This document shows, one piece after another, positions 41,476-47,683 of a stretch of DNA of 51,425 bases. This stretch comes from an uncultured Lachnospiraceae bacterium. Its GTDB lineage: Bacteria > Bacillota > Clostridia > Lachnospirales > Lachnospiraceae. The translations under genes and the position numbers were made by a program. The number at the start of each line of letters is the position of its first letter. The first letter of the stretch is position 1. Location of the stretch: positions 1 through 51,425 of the forward strand of contig USDK01000012.1 in the NCBI GenBank assembly GCA_900553355.1. Reading direction: 5' to 3'. Below the pieces are notes generated by a model. The model was not told the DNA's origin, searched no databases, and saw only the letters and a program-made list of their open reading frames with translations.

Positions 41476-42383
41476 ACTTCTGCTACTCCTTCTTCATTCT
41501 TCCAGAACCTGATCTGCCTGCGCCCGTCCGGCGTCAGATAAATCTGTTTTCTGTCGATCAGTTCCATAACCCGCCTCATACCTTCTCTGTTTTTCACCAG
41601 AGAAAAATACTGTATCATCAGCAGATATCCCGCTTCATCTGCCGGCCAGTGTCTGATGATATATTCAATGTCCTGATGCATACCGGTATAATTTCCGGTT
41701 TTTAAATCCACCTGGACTTTTTCTTTTCGGTACTCAAGCTTTTCCGGCTCTGCCTTGATCTTCTTATCCAGAATATCGCTGTAAGCTGACAGCTTCAGCT
41801 TCCTGTCATTGCCTTCCGCGATCCCACTGTTCAGATACTGATTCAGCAGTCTGAGATATTCATCCATCAATCCGTCATTATCCGGATCCTGCTCCATCTT
41901 CCAGTCCAGCTCCTGAAACTGAAGATCATATTCCTTCTGAAGCTCTGCCAGCGCCGTAACAGCATAATGTACAACCTCTGTGTCGTCATTCATCCTGGCT
42001 TCTTTCAATAGATTTACATAATCATTTGGATCATCATACATGATCTCCATCATCAGTTCACGTCTTGTACCCGGTTTATTGATCAAGAGGGCCTCCTCCA
42101 GAGGCACGATTCTTTCCTCCGCCGGATTATCCGCCACCAGGATGCTCCGGTGTACGAAGTCATTCACCTTCAGCTTTTCAATTCCCACCTCTGTGCTTTC
42201 CGGCTTTTTATCCCGCGTGCGTAATTCCAGCAAAAGCATGACACAGATTCCACACACCGGCACCAGAAATACCATCGGCATAATAGTCTTCGGACACTTC
42301 AGAATGGATAATCGTACCAGAATATATAAGATTACGCATACGATCAAATGAACCACAAGTAAAAATAAAGCTATCACCAGCAA
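41472..42383 (-). CDS. pelE: PelE-like membrane protein with helical repeats
   Basis: A 303-residue protein with two N-terminal membrane helices (about 2-24 and 33-53) and a soluble alpha-helical region. The latter looks like TPR-type repeats (about 130-290), for example TEVVHYAVTALAELQKEYD. This arrangement, and its place between pelD and pelA, match Gram-positive PelE; sequence alone would not identify it. In Pel systems PelE joins PelD and PelG in the inner membrane complex and contacts PelF. The reading starts at TTG 42383; a GTG at 42377 is six bases from the AGTAGG and is equally plausible. It follows pelD by 15 bases and overlaps pelA. Confidence 0.8.
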   Translation of the reverse strand: MLVIALFLLVVHLIVCVILYILVRLSILKCPKTIMPMVFLVPVCGICVMLLLELRTRDKKPESTEVGIEKLKVNDFVHRSILVADNPAEERIVPLEEALLINKPGTRRELMMEIMYDDPNDYVNLLKEARMNDDTEVVHYAVTALAELQKEYDLQFQELDWKMEQDPDNDGLMDEYLRLLNQYLNSGIAEGNDRKLKLSAYSDILDKKIKAEPEKLEYRKEKVQVDLKTGNYTGMHQDIEYIIRHWPADEAGYLLMIQYFSLVKNREGMRRVMELIDRKQIYLTPDGRRQIRFWKNEEGVAEV

Positions 42384-42398
42384 CCTACTTTCTTAAAA

Positions 42399-44528
42399 TT
42401 AATCAATCTTTTCTACAATTTCATATCTTATCCCGACGCGGTCCAGACGCTCCCCTACGATTCTCAGATTTTTCTGATTCATCTGCACCAGCAGAAGATA
42501 GATATTTCCCTCTTCATCCGCACCTACAACATCGCTGGCACGGACAAGGCCTTCCAGTTTTTCACTGACACGTTTTCTATCCTTATCTTCCAGGCGAAGC
42601 AGCACAAAATCTGCAATTCCTTCATCCTTCATGGCGGTCTGTGTCTCCACAAGCTGTTTCATCCGCTCCGGATAAACGATATTGGTATCCGGATAATAAA
42701 TCTGAGACTGCGCCAGTTCTTCATACTCCATGGCACGAAGGAAGGATGTCTGCACCAGGCCGCAGAGAATCTGGAAAATATTCATATATCGCATACCATA
42801 CTGCTCAATATCAGCCTCCTGAATCGTCACCAGAAGGACCATCATATCATCCCGGAAGATACCGCATGCATACATGGGAAGTCCCTGCGTAAACTCTGTA
42901 TTCTTCCATACCCCGCCGTTTTTTACTGTCTCATACATTTCCCGGTAATCATCGATCCGGATCGACTTCGTCAGCCTGGTCAAAAGACTGTTGGAGCAGA
43001 CAGCCAGGCGGCCGAATCTCTGCCAGGAATCCAGGGTATAGATAGCAATGCTATGATTTTCCAGAATATCCTCAAGGATACCGATCCCCTCGTAAAAGAT
43101 ACGCTCCGGACGTTCGCTGTCCAGCTTCTGCACCGCATCAAAAATCTTCCCAAAACTGTCCTTAAATCCCAGGATCTGTTTCTTATACTCATCCTTATTC
43201 TGGATAGCCCCGTGATAAACATCGCTTAAGAACACGTATTTGTCACGCAGAAGCGTGTATTCCTGACGCAGATATGCCATTGCATCTGTCCGCTTATTAG
43301 ACACATATCCCGTGACCGAACCGGCCAGAAGATAGATTGCAAACGGGATCCAGTTTTCGATATTATAGAACAATACCGTCGGATTCATTCCGATCAGAGA
43401 ATACTGCCGGACCAGCGCAAAGCATTCAAAAATCGCCGCCGCTATCCCAAAACGCATCCCATGGATTGTCCCCATAATCACGATATAGAACAGTCGCACG
43501 TCCACGAACCGGAAATAAACATTGTCGGAGGTTATCTGACTTAGAAGCTCCACGATCACGAACAAAACGATCATCTCAACATAGATCAGGGCTTCCTTTC
43601 CCAGACTTTTCATAAAATCTGCCAGTTTTTCACGCATCCCATACCTGTGCCCCATAACCTCTCTTGCAAAGGTACGGTAATACACACCGATATTTTCCAT
43701 CGCATTGTCCTTTACGATAAAGCCGTACCGGGTACGCAGCTCTCTGGAAAACTCCGGGATCTCCGGCATATACGGATAGTTGTTATAGACGATATGTATG
43801 TCTTTTGTGATCAGCCGGAGCATCTCTTCCAACTCGCCATACGTGTAATGATATCCACTGGTCACACAGTAGATACCACTCTCGTCCTCCGTTTCCTCGT
43901 TAATCTGCAGCATCAGTTCGGTCAGATCATCCAGCGTGATAAAATCAATCGGATCCTCTCTTCGATATGGCAGTGTGACTTTTTCTCTTTTGTAGATACG
44001 ATGAAAAATCTTTCCCAGGAAATTTTTGTCATTGACACGATCTGCAAGATAAGGCGTCTGAAGAATGATTGTACACAGCTTCGTACGTTTCATGAAATAG
44101 CCGCAGGTCTCTTCCAGCTGTCCCACCTGGAAGTTACGGCTGGTGAAATACTCCTTATCCGGGAATTCCCTCTGCAGTCGGTACTGCAGAGAATAATTCT
44201 GGCTGTCGATAGAAGAGATCACCACCAGCTTATCTGCTCTGGATTTCTCACATTCCTGCATGACCTGTTCCAGCTGCTGAAGCTCTCCGAACATCCCATC
44301 TCCGCCGTCCGCATAGCCGCTCACATAGAACACTGTCCGAAAACTATAAACATCAAACAACTGATGAAATTGTTCTTTGTTCGGTGCAGTATGATACACG
44401 AATATATTCTTTTTCCTCCCAGACAGCTTTATCTTCCCGGCAACGACGACCCGACATTCCTCTGCCAGCTTTTCCAGCGCTTCCTCGGTAAACAATTCTG
44501 TTTTTCCACAAATTAATATCTCTGTCAT
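42399..44528 (-). CDS. pelD: PelD c-di-GMP receptor with N-terminal SDR-like domain
   Basis: A 709-residue membrane regulator. Residues 1-295 are a Rossmann-like, NAD-dependent epimerase/SDR-type domain. It lacks a clear glycine-rich cofactor loop and may be inactive. Four membrane helices follow (about 315-410), then a GAF domain (430-600), and a degenerate GGDEF domain (610-709) where the signature is VGADEEGN. The upstream RASD (663-666) keeps the RxxD site that binds c-di-GMP in PelD of Pseudomonas and Bacillus cereus. The gene should therefore switch on Pel synthesis when c-di-GMP is high. The start at 44528 has AAGGA eight bases upstream. First gene of the operon, transcribed from the promoter at 44573-44601 and divergent from cdaR. 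Confidence 0.92.
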   Translation of the reverse strand: MTEILICGKTELFTEEALEKLAEECRVVVAGKIKLSGRKKNIFVYHTAPNKEQFHQLFDVYSFRTVFYVSGYADGGDGMFGELQQLEQVMQECEKSRADKLVVISSIDSQNYSLQYRLQREFPDKEYFTSRNFQVGQLEETCGYFMKRTKLCTIILQTPYLADRVNDKNFLGKIFHRIYKREKVTLPYRREDPIDFITLDDLTELMLQINEETEDESGIYCVTSGYHYTYGELEEMLRLITKDIHIVYNNYPYMPEIPEFSRELRTRYGFIVKDNAMENIGVYYRTFAREVMGHRYGMREKLADFMKSLGKEALIYVEMIVLFVIVELLSQITSDNVYFRFVDVRLFYIVIMGTIHGMRFGIAAAIFECFALVRQYSLIGMNPTVLFYNIENWIPFAIYLLAGSVTGYVSNKRTDAMAYLRQEYTLLRDKYVFLSDVYHGAIQNKDEYKKQILGFKDSFGKIFDAVQKLDSERPERIFYEGIGILEDILENHSIAIYTLDSWQRFGRLAVCSNSLLTRLTKSIRIDDYREMYETVKNGGVWKNTEFTQGLPMYACGIFRDDMMVLLVTIQEADIEQYGMRYMNIFQILCGLVQTSFLRAMEYEELAQSQIYYPDTNIVYPERMKQLVETQTAMKDEGIADFVLLRLEDKDRKRVSEKLEGLVRASDVVGADEEGNIYLLLVQMNQKNLRIVGERLDRVGIRYEIVEKID

Positions 44529-44572
44529 ATATTCTATCCTTTTTAGCCCATAGGCGCACATTCTTTGTCATT

Positions 44573-44601
44573 ATTATAGACTGATTTCCCATCAGATTCA
44601 A
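44573..44601 (-). promoter_or_regulatory. Promoter of the pel operon
   Basis: Minus strand TTGAAT (44601-44596), 17-base spacer, TATAAT (44578-44573). The leader to pelD is about 38 bases, too short for a riboswitch. The spacer contains CTGAT-GGGAA-ATCAG, an inverted repeat that could be an operator. Confidence 0.75.
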
Positions 44602-44663
44602 CGAAAAACAAAAAAACAGATTATGGAAAACGTAAGATACTTTGTGATTTGTACTAATTTTTA

Positions 44664-44693
44664 TTGACGAATGAAATGTACATATGGTATTAG
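44664..44693 (+). promoter_or_regulatory. Candidate promoter of cdaR
   Basis: Plus strand TTGACG (44664-44669), 18-base spacer, TATTAG (44688-44693), with the cdaR start codon at 44717 and TTGGAGGAA before it. It diverges from the pel promoter about 65 bases away. Confidence 0.5.
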
Positions 44694-44716
44694 TAACATA
44701 GATTGGAGGAATCTAA

Positions 44717-45814
44717 ATGAATAGCATCAATAAAAAAACGGCACAGCAGATTGTAGACACGGTCAAAGAAGTCTGTGGACACGACATTAATTTCATCAGT
44801 GATAAAGGAATGATTCTTGCCAGTACAGATGCCTCCCGTATCGGTACCTTTCACGAGGGAGGAATGGCAGCCCTGAGAAATGGCGAAGCTCTGGAGGTCT
44901 TCCAGAACGATACCTTCCACGGCACTCAGAAGGGGGTAAATATCCCAGTCTTTCAGGGAAATGTCCCGGCCGCGGTTATCGGAATCAGCGGAGATCCTGA
45001 TGAAGTCCGCCCTTTTGCTCATCTGGCCGAACGGATCACCCGTCTTCTTCTGAAGGAACAGGAGCTGAATGCAGCCGTGCGGACTTCCTCTGAAAAAAGG
45101 CATTATCTTATCCAGTCACTGATCAATGGTTCTCCTGAAAATCCCGGATATCTCCTGAAGCTTTTGAAAGATTTCCAGCTGAACCCAGACACTTCCAAAC
45201 GCATCATCCTGGTACACCTGAAATCTGAAAACAGCGGCCGTTATATGGCCGGCATTGAATCCCGGATCCAGCTCCTCTGCGACAAACTTACAGGAGCTAT
45301 TTTCTGTTACCAGTATCCCTATGATTTCATCATCCTTGCAGATGCAGAATGCGTAAACAAAAATCTACCCGCCCTTAAAAAGTTTGTTTCCGACGAACAC
45401 GATTCTCTTGCTGCCGGCATCGGCCAAAGCTGTGACCTCTATCAGTCACAGGCCTCTTTTACCACTGCGCAGATTGCCCTTGAAAGCCTTTCCTTCTCTG
45501 ATTCCAATCTTGCTCTGTTTGATGATCTGACTCTGGAAATTCTCCTCGGCCCTGTTTCAAAACAATGCCGGCAAAAATACCTGGACAAGACCATCCGTTT
45601 CCTCTCTTCCGAAGAGATCGATCTTCTCAGACTGTACTTTGAAGAAAACCGCTCCCTGACCGAGACCGCTAAAAGGCTGTTCCTCCATAAAAATACTTTA
45701 CAGTACCGTCTGGAACGGATCCATAAACACTGTGGTTTTGATCCGCGTAATTTTAAAGATGCGGTAATTTTATATCTTGCGGTCAGTCTGGAAAATCGAA
45801 ATTCGTATTTGTAA
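44717..45814 (+). CDS. cdaR: CdaR-family sugar diacid / glycerate regulator
   Basis: Transcription activator of 365 residues. The N-terminal diacid-recognition domain (1-135) shows INFISDKGMILASTDASRIG and the family's GVNIPVFQGNVPAAVIGISGD. A GGDEF-like middle region follows. A C-terminal PucR/CdaR helix-turn-helix ends the protein: RLYFEENRSLTETAKRLF, then HKNTLQYRLERI. CdaR-type proteins respond to glycerate, glucarate or galactarate. The next gene encodes glycerate kinase, the usual target. The gene starts the plus-strand run and diverges from pel; nothing in its sequence suggests that it regulates pel. Confidence 0.9.
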   Translation: MNSINKKTAQQIVDTVKEVCGHDINFISDKGMILASTDASRIGTFHEGGMAALRNGEALEVFQNDTFHGTQKGVNIPVFQGNVPAAVIGISGDPDEVRPFAHLAERITRLLLKEQELNAAVRTSSEKRHYLIQSLINGSPENPGYLLKLLKDFQLNPDTSKRIILVHLKSENSGRYMAGIESRIQLLCDKLTGAIFCYQYPYDFIILADAECVNKNLPALKKFVSDEHDSLAAGIGQSCDLYQSQASFTTAQIALESLSFSDSNLALFDDLTLEILLGPVSKQCRQKYLDKTIRFLSSEEIDLLRLYFEENRSLTETAKRLFLHKNTLQYRLERIHKHCGFDPRNFKDAVILYLAVSLENRNSYL

Positions 45815-45867
45815 CAATTATTTTCATTATTATTTTACTTATTTGTTACTTATCCCATATATTTCAG

Positions 45868-45886
45868 CGAAAAGATTTCGTATACT
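45868..45886 (+). promoter_or_regulatory. Inverted repeat overlapping the glycerate kinase promoter
   Basis: CGAAA-AGA-TTTCG (45868-45880) lies directly against a TATACT (45881-45886) with no good -35. A weak -35 plus a palindrome at that position is what an activator-dependent promoter looks like, and CdaR encoded next door is the obvious candidate. Confidence 0.45.
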
Positions 45887-45926
45887 AAATATAATCAATC
45901 ATTGGAACAAAAGGGAGGAAACAGAT

Positions 45927-47078
45927 ATGAAAATCGTAGCCGCTATTGATTCTTTTAAGGGAAGTATGACATCCATAGAAGCTGGTAACGCCGCAAAGGT
46001 GGGAATCCTGGCCGCGCACCCACAAGCCCGGGTAGTGGTCAAGCCACTGGCCGCAACCGGTGTAGTCTTAAAGCCACTGGCCGACGGAGGCGAAGGAACT
46101 ACCGATGCGTTGATCGAAGGTCTCGACGGAGAGAAGATCACCCTCTCGGCCACAGGGCCATTCGGGGATCCGGTTTCCTGCTATTATGGCTTTCTTGCGG
46201 CCACGTCCACGGCAGTGATCGAGATGGCCTCCGCCGCCGGCATTACGCTCTCTGACAGACACGACCCTCTTGCCGCCACCACCCGGGGCGTGGGAGAAAT
46301 GATCCTGGACGCTCTGAACCGGGGATGCCGTGATTTTATCATTGGGATCGGCGGAAGCGCCACCAACGATGGCGGTGTCGGGATGCTGAGCGCTCTGGGC
46401 GTCCGTTTTCTGGACAGGGATGGAAAGGATGCCGGAGAAGGAGGACAGGCATTAGGGAAAATTACTTCCATAGACTTGTCCGGCCTAGACCCACGTCTGA
46501 AAGGATGCCGTTTTCAGGTAGCCTGTGATGTCACGAATCCTCTCTGTGGAAAAAATGGCGCCACTTATATCTACGGACCGCAAAAAGGCGTCACTGATGA
46601 CATGAAAGAGCCTCTGGATCAGGCGATGACACAGTATGCATCTGTATGTGCATCTACGCTGGGCATTGATTATTCTTCCACTCCCGGCTCCGGAGCCGCC
46701 GGAGGGCTTGGCTTTGCATTCCAAAGTTTCTTAAATGGTGTTCTGACGCCCGGAATCGATCTGATCTTAAAAGCGGTAGGTCTGGAAGAGGAATTGAAGG
46801 ACGCGGACATTGTTATTACCGGCGAAGGCCGTCTGGATCATCAGACCGCCATGGGGAAAGCCCCTGTCGGCGTCGCCTCCCTTGCCAGAAAATACGGCGC
46901 AAAGGTTATCGCTTTTGCGGGCAGCGTAACGGAGGATGCCTCTGCCTGCAACGACGCCGGTATCGATGCTTTCTTCCCTATTGTGCGTGGTGTGTGTACA
47001 CTTGAGGAAGCCATGGAGCCGTCCAATGCCAAAGCAAACCTATCCGCCTGTGCAGAGCAGGTATTCCGGCTGCTGTAA
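45927..47078 (+). CDS. Glycerate kinase
   Basis: Phosphorylates D-glycerate with ATP (383 residues). It opens MKIVAAIDSFKGSMTSIEAG, the family's substrate strand. It also has PLADGGEGTTDAL, GIGGSATNDGGVGML, the glycine-rich SGAAGGLGFAF, and VITGEGRLDHQT, all intact. The frame is open well upstream, but GGGAGG eight bases before the ATG at 45927 and the family N-terminus fix the start. Just before the conserved ADGGEG there are about ten extra residues (39-48, KPLAATGVVL) created by a direct repeat in the DNA. The gene lies 112 bases after cdaR and is probably activated by it. Whether it is the 2- or 3-phosphoglycerate-forming type is not clear. Confidence 0.92.
   Translation: MKIVAAIDSFKGSMTSIEAGNAAKVGILAAHPQARVVVKPLAATGVVLKPLADGGEGTTDALIEGLDGEKITLSATGPFGDPVSCYYGFLAATSTAVIEMASAAGITLSDRHDPLAATTRGVGEMILDALNRGCRDFIIGIGGSATNDGGVGMLSALGVRFLDRDGKDAGEGGQALGKITSIDLSGLDPRLKGCRFQVACDVTNPLCGKNGATYIYGPQKGVTDDMKEPLDQAMTQYASVCASTLGIDYSSTPGSGAAGGLGFAFQSFLNGVLTPGIDLILKAVGLEEELKDADIVITGEGRLDHQTAMGKAPVGVASLARKYGAKVIAFAGSVTEDASACNDAGIDAFFPIVRGVCTLEEAMEPSNAKANLSACAEQVFRLL
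46041..46083 (+). repeat. In-frame 30-base-offset direct repeat in the glycerate kinase gene
   Basis: AAGCCACTGGCCG occurs at 46041-46053 and again at 46071-46083. The 30-base offset adds ten codons and gives KPLA twice, immediately before the conserved ADGGEG motif. The pattern suggests replication slippage or a local duplication. Confidence 0.75.
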
Positions 47079-47100
47079 CAGTAGGAATCCAGATTTTTCC

Positions 47101-47129
47101 TTGAATTCCCCCGGAAAGTGCGTTATACT
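47101..47129 (+). promoter_or_regulatory. Promoter of marR
   Basis: TTGAAT (47101-47106), 17-base spacer, TATACT (47124-47129). Downstream, TTAAGCGTTTAA (47146-47157) is a small inverted repeat that could be the MarR operator. Confidence 0.65.
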
Positions 47130-47181
47130 AAAATTATCAATTTTGTTAAGCGTTTAATTATTTAGTAATAAGGAGTTTACC

Positions 47182-47643
47182 ATGGGGAATGATCTGCGGA
47201 AAGAATTTTTCCAATCAATGATGTGTTTTAAAAAGCTGGAATCTGCTTTTTCTCTGGAATGTGAGATGCAGATGAACGAGATGGCTATCCTTCAGGATAT
47301 CCTGGGCGGCTGCAGCTGCAGCGAGAGTGCCTGTACCAATCTCGATGTGCCAAAGATGCAGGAACAGCTTAAGATTTCCAAGCCTGCCGTCTCCTATATC
47401 TTGAATACTCTTGAAAAAAAGCATTATATCATCCGTGAAATCGATGCAAACGACCGCCGGAAGATTTCCATCAGCACCACGCCGGAGGGACAGGCTGCCG
47501 CCAGGCGTTCCATGGAAAAATGTGAAGCCGTATGGTCAGAACTTCTTGAGAACTTCGGCGAAGACAATATGCGGACCCTTATCGACCTTCTGACCTCGTT
47601 GAACGACCTTTCCTGCCAGTTAAAAACAGAAAAGAAAAAATAG
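47182..47643 (+). CDS. MarR-family transcriptional regulator, cysteine-rich
   Basis: A 153-residue winged-helix regulator. The recognition region is LKISKPAVSYILNTLEKKHYI, followed by the wing IREIDANDRRKISISTTPEG, the classic MarR pattern. The region just before it holds Cys44, Cys46 and Cys51 (GCSCSESAC), with further cysteines at 15 and 27. That is unusual and may mean redox or metal sensing. The ligand and targets are unknown. It has its own promoter, an AAGGAG site seven bases before the ATG, and a strong terminator after it. No obvious target operon lies beside it other than itself, the glycerate kinase gene upstream and the convergent clpC. Confidence 0.82.
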   Translation: MGNDLRKEFFQSMMCFKKLESAFSLECEMQMNEMAILQDILGGCSCSESACTNLDVPKMQEQLKISKPAVSYILNTLEKKHYIIREIDANDRRKISISTTPEGQAAARRSMEKCEAVWSELLENFGEDNMRTLIDLLTSLNDLSCQLKTEKKK

Positions 47644-47645
47644 CC

Positions 47646-47683
47646 AGAGCCAGCATACAACATTAGTATGCTGGCTCTTTTTC
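47646..47683. terminator. Bidirectional terminator between marR and clpC
   Basis: AGAGCCAGCATAC (47646-47658) pairs with GTATGCTGGCTCT (47666-47678) around a seven-base loop, with TTTTTC after it on the plus strand. On the minus strand the clpC stop codon lies in the loop and a T-run follows four bases after the stem. Confidence 0.88.

Noticed and set aside
44529..44572. c-di-GMP riboswitch in front of pelD
   Set aside because: The leader from the predicted start is about 38 bases, too short for a GEMM aptamer, and no conserved core is seen.
45777..45926. Longer N-terminus for glycerate kinase beginning inside cdaR
   Set aside because: The extension is translated promoter sequence; MKIVAAIDSFKG at 45927 is the family start and has its own GGGAGG.
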